A stretch of DNA of 64,000 nucleotides, from assembly GCF_003073135.1 (NCBI RefSeq), contig NZ_PGDQ01000004.1:50363-114362 (forward strand), in the 5' to 3' direction. Each line of letters starts with the position of its first letter. Position 1 is the stretch's first letter. This DNA comes from Euzebya rosea. GTDB lineage: Bacteria > Actinomycetota > Nitriliruptoria > Euzebyales > Euzebyaceae. The position numbers and the translations under genes were made by a program. Of the stretch, positions 28,802 through 37,237 are shown one piece after another. Below the pieces are notes generated by a model that was given only the letters and a program-made list of their open reading frames with translations, was not told where the DNA came from and searched no databases.

Positions 28802-29478
28802 CCGACGACGTCACCCTCTCCAGCGTCCTGCGCGACCCGAAGCTGGTGGTCGACACGGTCGCGCCGACCCTCCTGTTCGCGGTCCTGGCCGTCCTCGCCC
28901 CGCTGCCCGTCGCTGCGGGTGCCGCCCTCGCGTGGTGTGGGGTGGTCGTCGCCGTCCGTCGACGCCGCGACCAGTCCCTCGTGCACGCCGTGTCCGGTCT
29001 GGGTGGCGTCGTGGCCGGTGTGGCCGTGGCGCTGTTCAGCGGCGAGGCCGTCGGCTTCTTCGTGCCCGGCATCGTGGGCAACCTCGTCTTCGGGGTCCTG
29101 TGCCTGCTGAGCATCCCGTTCGGTCGTCCCGCCGTCGCCTACACGAGCGCCGCCCTCGTTCGATGGCCGCTGGAGTGGTACTGGCACCCACGGGTCCGGC
29201 CCGCCTACAGCGAGGTGACGGTCGTGTGGGCCCTCTACTACCTGGGGAAGGGCGGCTGGCAGGCCATGCTGCTCCGGGGCGGTGACCTTGCCGGGCTGAC
29301 GACCGTCAGGCTGGTGACGGGATGGCCGGGGCTCGCCGCGCTGATTGCCGCAACGTGGGCCTACGTGACGTGGCGCCTGCGGACGCTCGACGCCCCCGAC
29401 GTCGAGGCGTTCCGGTCCGGACACGACGAAGCCGGCGCCACGAAGGCGCCGGCTCCGACGGAGGACGAAGGGGACTAG
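28798..29478 (+). CDS. DUF3159 membrane protein
   Basis: A 226-residue protein with about five membrane segments (near residues 22-40, 42-54, 67-85, 88-108 and 170-192). It begins DDVTLSSVLRDPKLVVDTVAPTLLF and contains FFVPGIVGNLVFGVLCLLSIPFGRPAVAYTSA and ALYYLGKGGWQAMLL, typical of DUF3159. The ATG overlaps the mutM stop (ATGA), so the pair is co-translated. Its TAG stop shares the palindrome CTAG (29475-29478) with the stop of convergent clpP. Function unknown. Confidence 0.85.
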   Translation: MTDDVTLSSVLRDPKLVVDTVAPTLLFAVLAVLAPLPVAAGAALAWCGVVVAVRRRRDQSLVHAVSGLGGVVAGVAVALFSGEAVGFFVPGIVGNLVFGVLCLLSIPFGRPAVAYTSAALVRWPLEWYWHPRVRPAYSEVTVVWALYYLGKGGWQAMLLRGGDLAGLTTVRLVTGWPGLAALIAATWAYVTWRLRTLDAPDVEAFRSGHDEAGATKAPAPTEDEGD

Positions 29479-30119
29479 AGCCCGCCGGAGGTCCTGACGC
29501 TGTCGATCAGGCCGTACTCCACGGACTCCTCGGCGCTGAGCCAGAAGTCGCGGAGGGTGTCCTTCTCGACCTGCTCCAGGGACTTGCCGGAGCGCTCGGC
29601 GAGGATCTCGTTGATCCGGTTGCGCATGAAGGTCATCTGCTGCGCCTGGATCTGGATGTCCGACGCCTGGCCGCGGGCACCACCGAGGGGCTGGTGGATC
29701 ATGATCCGCGAGTTGGGGGTGGCCGACCGGGTACCGGTGCCGGTGGCCAGCAGGAAGGCGCCGGCCGAGGCCGCCATGCCCACGCAGACCGTGTTGACCT
29801 TGGCGTTGATGAGGTGCATGACGTCGTACATCGCGAACATGCCGCTGATCACTCCACCGGGGGAGTTGATGTACATCGTGATGTCCTCGTCGGAGTCCGA
29901 GCCGAGGGCAAGGAGTTGGGCGACGATCTCGTCGGCCTTCGTGTCCTCGATGGGTCCACGCAGGTACAGCACGCGGTTGTCGTAGAGCTTCTTGAAGGGG
30001 TTCTGCGACAGTGCCGCCGCGAGAAGGGTGTCCTTCTCCTCCTTCGTCTCCTCGTCACCGTCGTCGGACCGGGGCGTCAGACCCCAGTACGTGTCGGAGG
30101 AACCTGCGTTGACGCTCAT
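29475..30119 (-). CDS. clpP: ATP-dependent Clp protease proteolytic subunit
   Basis: A 214-residue ClpP. The catalytic triad is S118 (GMAASAGAFLL), H142 (IMIHQPLGG) and D191 (RDFWLSAEES). The oligomer-contact features INSPGGVISGMFAMYDVM and QAQQMTFMRNRINEILAERSG are normal. The N-terminal 40 residues are longer and more acidic than in Escherichia coli ClpP and may be a propeptide. The ATG at 30119 has AAGGAT 9 bases upstream. Actinobacteria usually have paired clpP1-clpP2 with clpX; neither a second clpP nor clpX is adjacent here, so this copy stands alone. Confidence 0.95.
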   Translation of the reverse strand: MSVNAGSSDTYWGLTPRSDDGDEETKEEKDTLLAAALSQNPFKKLYDNRVLYLRGPIEDTKADEIVAQLLALGSDSDEDITMYINSPGGVISGMFAMYDVMHLINAKVNTVCVGMAASAGAFLLATGTGTRSATPNSRIMIHQPLGGARGQASDIQIQAQQMTFMRNRINEILAERSGKSLEQVEKDTLRDFWLSAEESVEYGLIDSVRTSGGL

Positions 30120-30278
30120 TCGTCGCATCCTTGGTCGCGAGCCGTTACCAACCGGGCACACCGGCGGGCGCACAGCGTAATGGCCTGCGGCCCGGATCGC
30201 TTGCCTTCCGTTCTGCCCGACGCCGGCCCGAGCGCGTGGGTTACGCTGCCGACCGCGGGCACGACAGGGAGGTCCTGG

Positions 30279-30998
30279 TTGGAGAGGGGCGGTTCTCGCA
30301 CACTGGCGCGTGGTCTGTCGGTACTGCGTGCGCTGGGCCAACGCGACGAGGGCGCGACCGTGGCCGAGCTGTCCGTGGCCACGTCCCTGGACCGTGCCGT
30401 GCTGTACCGGCTGCTGGAGACCCTGTGCGAGCAGGGGTTCGCGGTGCGCGACGAGGGCAGCCGTCGGTACCACCTCGGCGTGGCGCTGGTCGAGCTCGGT
30501 GCCCGGGCGGGCCGGGGACTGGAGGTCAGCCGGTTGGCGACCCCGGGCATGCGCACCCTGATGGAGGCGTGCAACGAAGCGGTGTGCCTGGGCGTGCGCG
30601 ACGGCGACGACCTGGTGGTCGTGGACCGTGTCGAGCCGCAGGGCCTGTTCGTCCGCGTGTCCTACGGGGTGGGGTTCCGGCATCCGCTGCTGACCGGCGC
30701 GCACGGGCGGGCGCTGGCAGCCCACCTGGCGGAGGAGGACCGCTCCGCGCTCAGCGACGACGACGACGTCCTCGCTGCACTCGAGTCGGTCAGGATCCGC
30801 GGCTACGCGGTGTCCAACGGCGAGCTGGAGACCGGCACCACGGGAGTGGCCGCACCGATCCGTGACCGCTCGGGCACCGCGGTCGCGTCGCTGGGCGTGG
30901 TGGCCCCGACACCGAGGGTGCCCGAGCCGGATCGGCTGGCCCCGCTGGTGGTGGAGGTCACCACCGAGATCAGCCGGCGGCTCGGCTGGGACGGCTGA
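30279..30998 (+). CDS. IclR family transcriptional regulator
   Basis: A 239-residue regulator. Residues about 5-65 are the winged helix-turn-helix (TLARGLSVLRALGQRDEGATVAELSVATSLDRAVLYRLLETLCEQGFAVRD), and the rest is the IclR effector domain (ACNEAVCLGVRDGDDLVVVDRVEPQG, HPLLTGAHGRALAA, GYAVSNGELETGTTGVAAPI). The TTG at 30279 is taken as the start because GGGAGG lies 6 bases upstream and no ATG fits before the domain. It is divergent from clpP; no catabolic operon lies beside it, so the target is unknown. Confidence 0.87.
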   Translation: MERGGSRTLARGLSVLRALGQRDEGATVAELSVATSLDRAVLYRLLETLCEQGFAVRDEGSRRYHLGVALVELGARAGRGLEVSRLATPGMRTLMEACNEAVCLGVRDGDDLVVVDRVEPQGLFVRVSYGVGFRHPLLTGAHGRALAAHLAEEDRSALSDDDDVLAALESVRIRGYAVSNGELETGTTGVAAPIRDRSGTAVASLGVVAPTPRVPEPDRLAPLVVEVTTEISRRLGWDG

Positions 30999-31019
30999 TC
31001 GGTCGGGCGGTCAGGACGG

Positions 31020-32579
31020 TCAACCGCCGGGCGGGCCGAAGACCTGCACGGCCAGCAGCACACCCACGGCGAGCCCGCCGAGGATCGGCAGGACCCACGC
31101 GAGGATCGCAGCCATGGCGCTGCGCTCGCGTACGACCGGCTCCTCCTCGTAGTGCTCCTCGCCCTCCACGTAGACGTCGGCGTCGTCGGTGAACACGGGA
31201 GCGGCGTCGCCGGTCCGTTCGACCGGGGCGGCCGTGCCGAACGGCGCGGCCGGGTCCGGGGCAGGCCCGTCAGCCTCGCCGTCGAGGGCCTGCAGCGCGG
31301 CGTAGGGGCCGGTCGCCGCAGGTGCATCGCCTGCGGGCGAGGGGGGTTCGTCGAGCTCGTCGAGGCCCGCGAAGGGATCGTCGTCCTCGTGGTCGCCGGC
31401 CAGGATGTCGGACAGCCGCAGCTCGGCGGTGTCACCGGGTGTGGGCGTCCAGTCGGCGTCGGCGCTGGCATCGGCAGGATCCGCGGTCGTGGCCGCGGGC
31501 AGGTCGGCGGTGTCGGCGACCGCATCGGATCCGGCCACCACGACCGGGCCGCCGACGACGGGGGACGCCTCGTCGAGGTCGGTGAAGGGGTCGTCGTCCT
31601 CGCCGTCCTCCTCGACCGGAGCCGGGGCGGTCGAGGCATCGAGGTCAACGGCAGGTGCGTCGAACGGGGCCGGGTCCGGCATGTCGGCCGGATTGTCGGC
31701 GGCCGGCGCCTCGTCCAGCGGCATGCCGGCCAGCGACTCGACGTCGGGGGAGTCCGTCGCGTCCGCGACAGGGGTCGGCATCGCGGCGGGTTCCGCCGCG
31801 GGCGGCGGGGTGCTGGCGGCGGTGACGGCCCCCGTGGCGGTCAGGACCTGCACGAGCACCCGCTGGCCCATGTCGGGGGTGGCGGGAAGGCCCTCGATGC
31901 GCCGACGTCCCCGGCGAACGGCGCGCGACCGGGCGGCACAGCCCGCGCGCTCCTCGATGGCGGTCTCCACGGCCGCGGCGGATCCCGTGTCGGCCACGCC
32001 GAGGCACCAGTCGCCGAGGGCGGACAGGTCCGCGCATGGGTCCTCGGTCGCCGCGGTGCGATCACCGGAGGAGGTCTCGGGGCCGGCCAGGGCGAGCAGT
32101 GCACGGGCCAGCGCGTCGCTGGCACCCGGGTCCTGTGCGGTGGTGGCCACGCCCTTGTCGTGGGTCAGCAGCAGCGCGCGACGTTCGTCGTCGGGCAGCT
32201 CGGCGATGGCCCGCTCGGCTGCGTCGAGGAACCGCAGGTCGGGAGCCGGCAGGTCGGGGAGCAACCCGGATGCCGAGGGCGAGGCAGGGGCTCGGCCGTC
32301 GGCACGCAGCCGTTCGGCGGAGATCGCCCATGTCGTCCGGCGTGCCCATCCCTCCAGCGGCCCGGCGTCGGGCGGGGAGATCCACAGCTGCGTGAAGACG
32401 GCCTGCAGCACCTCCTCGACCTCGGCGGCACCGGGCACGAGCCGGCGGGCCACGGCGTGGGCAGCCGGAACGAGCCGGTGGTACGCCTCGGCCAGCGCCA
32501 GCGGCTGTCCAGCCCTGATGCCGTCGAGGAGTTCGGGCTCGGCCGCCCGCCGGAAGTCCTGCTCGTGTGGGTTCGCCAT
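31020..32579 (-). CDS. Sigma-70-region-2-like protein with acidic linker and C-terminal membrane anchor
   Basis: A 519-residue protein of unusual order. Residues about 15-85 resemble ECF sigma region 2 (AYHRLVPAAHAVARRLVPGAAEVEEVLQAVFTQLWISPPD). Residues 110-140 hold the start of a region-4-like segment (AERAIAELPDDERRALLLTHDKG) that then departs from a helix-turn-helix. Residues about 165-220 contain four Cys residues. A long Asp/Ala/Pro-rich low-complexity stretch (about 235-470) follows, then one membrane helix (AMAAILAWVLPILGGLAVGVLLAVQV, about 488-513). The N-terminal domain would face the cytoplasm. It could be a membrane-tethered sigma-like factor or a degenerate one used for protein contacts. 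The start is ATG 32579. Confidence 0.65.
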   Translation of the reverse strand: MANPHEQDFRRAAEPELLDGIRAGQPLALAEAYHRLVPAAHAVARRLVPGAAEVEEVLQAVFTQLWISPPDAGPLEGWARRTTWAISAERLRADGRAPASPSASGLLPDLPAPDLRFLDAAERAIAELPDDERRALLLTHDKGVATTAQDPGASDALARALLALAGPETSSGDRTAATEDPCADLSALGDWCLGVADTGSAAAVETAIEERAGCAARSRAVRRGRRRIEGLPATPDMGQRVLVQVLTATGAVTAASTPPPAAEPAAMPTPVADATDSPDVESLAGMPLDEAPAADNPADMPDPAPFDAPAVDLDASTAPAPVEEDGEDDDPFTDLDEASPVVGGPVVVAGSDAVADTADLPAATTADPADASADADWTPTPGDTAELRLSDILAGDHEDDDPFAGLDELDEPPSPAGDAPAATGPYAALQALDGEADGPAPDPAAPFGTAAPVERTGDAAPVFTDDADVYVEGEEHYEEEPVVRERSAMAAILAWVLPILGGLAVGVLLAVQVFGPPGG

Positions 32580-32649
32580 CCCCACGACTGTAGAACCAAG
32601 ACCTGCGGCCGTGTGGCATGTCCCCCGGCCGGCGGGGCAGTCCGGTGAC

Positions 32650-32746
32650 CGAAATGTGCAGCTCGGGCCGGACCGCGGCAAAGGTGCACGAGCGGTTCGC
32701 CTGCTCGTGCAGCTCGAACGGCCCCACGGCCGAGCTGCACATTTCG
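32650..32746. repeat. Nested inverted repeats in the sigma-like/nadB intergenic region
   Basis: Outer arms of 17 bp are perfect: CGAAATGTGCAGCTCGG at 32650-32666 and its complement at 32730-32746. Inside lie inner arms TGCACGAGC (32685-32693) and GCTCGTGCA (32703-32711). The word GTGCAGCTCG occurs again at 32708-32717. The 230-bp gap has no gene. A structured RNA, a double protein-binding site or the remnant of a small palindromic element are all possible. Confidence 0.7.
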
Positions 32747-32777
32747 TGGTGGGGGCACGGCCCGTTCCCGCGGGGCC

Positions 32778-32827
32778 AGCGGGTCAGGTGCAGCCGGCGT
32801 GCCCGCGGGTCTAGCGGGTCAGGTGCA
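32778..32827. repeat. Duplicated 3' end of nadB
   Basis: AGCGGGTCAGGTGCA occurs at 32778-32792 and 32813-32827. The second copy is the nadB stop region, with CCCGCGGG before each, so about 35 bp around the stop codon is an imperfect tandem duplication. In the outer copy the stop codon reads TGG. Confidence 0.75.
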
Positions 32828-34454
32828 CCCGCTGGCGTCGGCCGGCCCAGACGGGGTCGGGATCGGGGAAGTCGGTGCGGAAGTGGGTGCCCCGCGACTC
32901 GGTGCGACGCAGGGCGCTGTCGACGATCGCGCGGGCCGACACCAGCATGCTGCCCAGCTCCAGGGCGTCGCGGACCATGGGTGGGTTCGGCCCACCCCAG
33001 GCCCGGTACGCGGCCGCCCGCAGGTCGTCGATGACCTGCCCCAGCTTCTGCAGGCCCTCGGCGTCGCGGATGGCGCCACCACCGAGGCTCATCGCGGTCC
33101 GCAAGTCCGTGCGTTCGCTGCCGTCGGCCGTCACGGGGGAGTCGGCGCCGGCGGCCGGCGGCTCGGGGTCGTGCGCCACTCGTGTGCCGTCCAGCCGGGC
33201 GGCCATGTCGAGCGCCGCCCGGTGGGCGAACACACACGACTGGGCGAGGGAGTTGCCGGCCATGCGGTTGGCGCCGTGGACCCCGGACGAGGCGGCCTCG
33301 CCGGCGGCGTACAGGCCCGGCACGGAGGTCCGGCCGTGCAGGTCGGTGGCGACGCCGCCGATCATGTAGTGCTCGCAGGGTTCGACCGGCACCGGCTCGG
33401 TCGCCAGGTCGAAGCCGTACGTCCGGGCCCCGGTCAGCACCGTCGGGAACTCCTCGGCCAGCTGGTGGTCGGGGATCATCCGGGCGTCCAGCCACGCGCC
33501 GCCCGGCTGGTCGAGGATCGCCTTGGCCACGACGTGGCGGGGGGCCAGCTCGGCGTCGGGGTGGCGGTCCAGCATGAAGCGGTTGCCGTCGGCGTCCAGC
33601 AGGTGGGCCCCCGCACCGCGCAGCGCCTCGGTCAGCAGGAACCGCTGGAACCGGCCGTCGGCCGACTTCAGCCCGGTGGGGTGGAACTGCACGAACTCGA
33701 GGTCCTGCAGGGCCGCACCGGTCCGGCCGGCCAGCGCCAGGGCGTCTCCGGTGGCCTCGTCCCGGTTGGTGGTGCCCGCGTACAGGCCACCGCACCCGCC
33801 GGTCGCGAGCATGACCGCCTGTGCGCGCAGGAGGATCAGGCCGGCGTCCTGCGACGGCGTGGCCATGCCCCCGGCGATCCGGTCGCACAGCAACCAGGCG
33901 CCGATGACCGGCTGCTCGGGGGTGGGCGCCAGCGGCAGCTCGACGACCATGCCCTGCAGACGGATCAGGCTGCCGCTGCGGGCCTTCTCGATCGCGGCGT
34001 CGCGGAGTGCGCGGAACATCTCCGCCCCGGTGGCGTCGGCGGCCCGGACGGACCGTCCGACCTGCTGCCCGCCCTCTCTGGCCAGGGCAAGGCTGCCGTC
34101 GGGTTCGGTGTCGAACACGGCGCCACGTCGACGGAGGTCTGCCACGCGTGCAGGCGTCTCGGTGGCCATCACCGCCACGGCACGGGGATCGGTGTGCCCG
34201 TCCCCGGCACGTGCGGTGTCAGCCGCATGCATGGCTGGCGAGTCGTCCGGGCCGACCGCCGCGGCAAGGCCTCCCTGCGCCAGCGGGGTCGAGCCCGACT
34301 CGCCGGACACCCCCTTGTCGACGAGGGCAACGGTCAGCTCTGGACGTCGATCGAGCAGGTCGAGCGCGGTCACGAGCCCGGCAACGCCGGACCCGACAAC
34401 CGCCACATCGACCGCGATCTCGGCTCCGGCTGCGATATGGGAAGGCAAGGCCAT
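32811..34454 (-). CDS. nadB: L-aspartate oxidase
   Basis: A 547-residue flavoprotein that oxidises aspartate to iminoaspartate for NAD synthesis. The FAD motif VVGSGVAGLVTALDL is at the N-terminus, followed by GSTPLAQGGLAAAVGPDDSP, DLEFVQFHPTGL, PRHVVAKAILDQ, CEHYMIGGVATDLHGRTSVPGLYAAGEAASSGVHGANRMAGNSL and a helical C-terminal domain, all as in NadB. ATG 34454 is used; a TTG at 34463 is possible. nadA and nadC are not in the window. It is divergent from ftsH with a 47-bp spacer. Confidence 0.94.
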   Translation of the reverse strand: MALPSHIAAGAEIAVDVAVVGSGVAGLVTALDLLDRRPELTVALVDKGVSGESGSTPLAQGGLAAAVGPDDSPAMHAADTARAGDGHTDPRAVAVMATETPARVADLRRRGAVFDTEPDGSLALAREGGQQVGRSVRAADATGAEMFRALRDAAIEKARSGSLIRLQGMVVELPLAPTPEQPVIGAWLLCDRIAGGMATPSQDAGLILLRAQAVMLATGGCGGLYAGTTNRDEATGDALALAGRTGAALQDLEFVQFHPTGLKSADGRFQRFLLTEALRGAGAHLLDADGNRFMLDRHPDAELAPRHVVAKAILDQPGGAWLDARMIPDHQLAEEFPTVLTGARTYGFDLATEPVPVEPCEHYMIGGVATDLHGRTSVPGLYAAGEAASSGVHGANRMAGNSLAQSCVFAHRAALDMAARLDGTRVAHDPEPPAAGADSPVTADGSERTDLRTAMSLGGGAIRDAEGLQKLGQVIDDLRAAAYRAWGGPNPPMVRDALELGSMLVSARAIVDSALRRTESRGTHFRTDFPDPDPVWAGRRQRVHLTR

Positions 34455-34501
34455 CCGGGCCAAGAGTGGCGAACCCGGTGCCTCCCCGCAAGAGTGGGGT
34501 C

Positions 34502-36547
34502 GTGAACAGCAACCCTCGAATGCGCCTGATCGCGGTGATCGGTGCCGTGCTGCTGGTGTCGATCCTCTTCGGTGGGCTCGGCACCGTGCAGTCCGGTGAC
34601 GAGCTGACCTACTCGGAGTTCCGTGAGCAGGTGGAGTCGGGGAGCGTGGAGTCGGTGGTGTTCACCGGCCAGTCGATCGAGGGCACCTACGTCGAGGGCG
34701 CCCGCGAGGACGACGCCACCGCCTTCCGGTCGTTCCTGCCGATCTCGACGGTCGTCGGACTCGGTGAGGTCGAGACGTTCCTGCGCGACAACGGTGTGTC
34801 CATCGAGGCGGAGTCCGACACCGGCGGCATCCTCGGCCTGCTGCTCCCGCTGCTGTTCCCCCTCCTGCTGTTCGTGGGCTTCTTCTGGTTCATCAACCGC
34901 CAGGCCCGCGGGCAGATGGGTGGCCTGGGCCAGATCGGCAAGTCGACCGGCAAGATCCACAAGACCGACCAGCCGCAGACCACCTTCGGCGACATCGCCG
35001 GCTACAAGGAGGTCAAGGAGGAGATCCAGGAGGTCGTGCAGTTCCTGCGTGACCCCTCACGGTTCCGCCAGGCCGGCGCCGAGGTGCCCAAGGGCATGCT
35101 CATGGTCGGCCCGCCCGGTACCGGCAAGACCCTGCTGGCGAAGGCCGTCGCCGGCGAGGCCGGTGTCCCGTTCATCTCCGTGACCGGCTCGGACTTCATG
35201 GAGATGTTCGTCGGCGTCGGCGCGTCCCGTGTGCGTGACCTGTTCAAGACCGCCCGCGAGAACGCCCCCTCGATCATCTTCATCGACGAGCTCGACTCCA
35301 TCGGCCGCAAGCGCGGGGCGGGCCTCGGCGGCGGGCACGACGAACGCGAGCAGACCCTCAACCAGCTGCTGGGCGAGATCGACGGTTTCGAGGGCTCCAC
35401 CGGCGTGGTCATCATGGGCGCGACCAACCGCCCCGACGTCCTCGACCCGGCGCTGACCCGTCCCGGCCGGTTCGACCGGCAGATCGTCGTGCCGCTCCCC
35501 ACGCTGGAGGAACGCGACCAGATCCTCCGCATCCACATGCGCGGCAAGCCGATCGGTCCCGACGTCGACCCCACCACCATCGCCCGGGGCACGCCCGGCA
35601 TGGCCGGTGCGGACCTGAAGAACCTGGTCAACGAGGCCGCGCTGATCGCGGTGCGCGAGAACAGCCCCGAGATCCGCATGCAGGACTTCGAGCGGGCCCG
35701 CGAACGACAGACCATCGGACGCGAGCGCTCCACGCTGCAGCTGGGGGAGAAGGAGAAGGAGTCCGTCGCCTACCACGAGGGCGGGCACGCCCTGGCGGCC
35801 TTCATCGAGGAGGAGGCCGACCCCGTCTACAAGGTCACCGTGCTGCCGGTCGGCATGGCGCTGGGCGTCACCACCCAGCTGCCCGTGGACGAACGGCACA
35901 TCCACACGCTGTCCTACCTGATCGCCAAGCTCCGCGTGATGCTCGGTGGTCGTGCGGCCGAGCTGGTGGCGCTGGGACAGCCGACGACGGGTGCGTCCAA
36001 CGACCTGCTGCAGGCCACCAAGCTGGCCCGCGCGATCGTGCGCGACTTCGGCATGACCGAGGCCGTCGGTCCGGTCGGCTACGGCGAGGACCGTCCGGTC
36101 TTCCTCGGTGAGGAGCTCGGCCGCGGCCACGCCTACTCCGACAACTTCGCCGAGGCCGTCGACGTCGAGGCCCACCGCATCCTCTCCACCAACCTGGAGT
36201 ACCTCGTCGAGCAGTTCGAGGCGCTCCGGCCGGGGCTGGACCGCATGGCCGAGCTGCTGGTGGAGAAGGAGGCCATCTCCGGCGAGGAGGCCCTGGCTGC
36301 GGTGCGGGCCGGCCTGCCTGCGGACAAGCAGGCCCTGCTGGTCGGCACGGCGTCCAAGGTCAAGGTCGCCAACTCCAGCAACGGGCACGTGCCGGTCGGG
36401 TCGGGTGTGCCGGTCAACGAGCCGGTCCGCGAGCCCCTGCCCGGCGGCCACAACGGCCGTCCGCCGGTGGGCAACGGCGGCCCTGCCCGGGTGCCGAACG
36501 GACCGGGCTCGACCCCGCCGCCCCCACCCATGCCGCCGCCCCGCTGA
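34502..36547 (+). CDS. ftsH: Membrane ATP-dependent zinc metalloprotease FtsH
   Basis: A 681-residue FtsH. Membrane segments are near residues 9-26 and 103-124. The AAA domain has GPPGTGKTLLAKAVAGEAGVPF (Walker A), SIIFIDELDSIGRKR (Walker B) and the second region of homology ATNRPDVLDPALTRPGRFDRQ. The zinc protease motif is HEGGH with downstream Asp ligands. A Pro/Gly-rich tail of about 60 residues (GHVPVGSGVPVNEP to PPPPPMPPPR) is added beyond the usual end. GTG 34502 is taken as the start. CAAGAGTGG occurs twice in the short nadB-ftsH spacer (34461-34469 and 34489-34497), perhaps a control site. folE, folP and folK, common ftsH neighbours in actinobacteria, do not follow here. Confidence 0.95.
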   Translation: MNSNPRMRLIAVIGAVLLVSILFGGLGTVQSGDELTYSEFREQVESGSVESVVFTGQSIEGTYVEGAREDDATAFRSFLPISTVVGLGEVETFLRDNGVSIEAESDTGGILGLLLPLLFPLLLFVGFFWFINRQARGQMGGLGQIGKSTGKIHKTDQPQTTFGDIAGYKEVKEEIQEVVQFLRDPSRFRQAGAEVPKGMLMVGPPGTGKTLLAKAVAGEAGVPFISVTGSDFMEMFVGVGASRVRDLFKTARENAPSIIFIDELDSIGRKRGAGLGGGHDEREQTLNQLLGEIDGFEGSTGVVIMGATNRPDVLDPALTRPGRFDRQIVVPLPTLEERDQILRIHMRGKPIGPDVDPTTIARGTPGMAGADLKNLVNEAALIAVRENSPEIRMQDFERARERQTIGRERSTLQLGEKEKESVAYHEGGHALAAFIEEEADPVYKVTVLPVGMALGVTTQLPVDERHIHTLSYLIAKLRVMLGGRAAELVALGQPTTGASNDLLQATKLARAIVRDFGMTEAVGPVGYGEDRPVFLGEELGRGHAYSDNFAEAVDVEAHRILSTNLEYLVEQFEALRPGLDRMAELLVEKEAISGEEALAAVRAGLPADKQALLVGTASKVKVANSSNGHVPVGSGVPVNEPVREPLPGGHNGRPPVGNGGPARVPNGPGSTPPPPPMPPPR

Positions 36548-36590
36548 GGCGTTCTGCCGTGACGCAGCGGGCCCGATACGCTCCGCGATC

Positions 36591-37235
36591 GTGATCGGCA
36601 TCATCGGCGGCACCGGGCCGCAAGGAAGAGGGCTGGCCTACCGCCTCGCGCGGGCCGGCGTCGACGTGCTCATCGGGTCGCGGGACCCCGAGCGGGGCAT
36701 GGCCGCGGCCGAGGAGGTCCGCCGCCTCGTCGGCGACGACGTGTCCGTGCAGGGCGCCGGCAACGCCGACCTGCCGGGCCGGGCCGACATGCTGCTGGTC
36801 ACCGTGCCCTACGAGGGCCTGGCGTCCACCCTGCGTCCGCTGGCCGAGCAGGTCGGCGACATGATCGTGATGTCGGCGGTCAACAAGCTCAGCTTCGCCG
36901 GTGGTCCCCAGGCGCTGCCGGTCGAGGCCGGGTCCTCGGCGGAGGAGGTGGCACGCCTGCTGCCCGCGGCGCGTGTCACGACGGCGTTCAACAACGTCTC
37001 CGCCACGCACCTGCGCAACGCCGAGCACGTCTTCGACGAGGACGTGCTGGTCTGCGGCGACGACGACGATGCGGTGAAGCGAACCGTCGAGGTGGCCTCC
37101 CGGGTCGACGGCCTCCGCGGTGTCTCGTGCGGCCCCCTCCGGCTGGCGTTCACGATCGAGGCCATGACCGCGGTCGTCATCTCCGTCAACGCCACCCACG
37201 GCGTCACCGCCGGCCTGCGGATCACCGGCCTGTAG
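36591..37235 (+). CDS. npdG: F420-dependent NADP reductase
   Basis: A 214-residue enzyme that moves hydride between reduced F420 and NADP. It starts at GTG 36591 directly with the dinucleotide-binding motif IGIIGGTGPQGRGLAYRLARAGVDVLIGSRDPER, then ADMLLVTVPYEG, TAFNNVSATHL, LVCGDDDDAVKRTVEVAS and the C-terminal GPLRLAFTIEAMTAVVISVN. Length matches known Fno/NpdG proteins. Its presence implies that the host makes coenzyme F420. It ends 2 bp from the convergent pabB stop. Confidence 0.93.
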   Translation: MIGIIGGTGPQGRGLAYRLARAGVDVLIGSRDPERGMAAAEEVRRLVGDDVSVQGAGNADLPGRADMLLVTVPYEGLASTLRPLAEQVGDMIVMSAVNKLSFAGGPQALPVEAGSSAEEVARLLPAARVTTAFNNVSATHLRNAEHVFDEDVLVCGDDDDAVKRTVEVASRVDGLRGVSCGPLRLAFTIEAMTAVVISVNATHGVTAGLRITGL

Positions 37236-37237
37236 CG

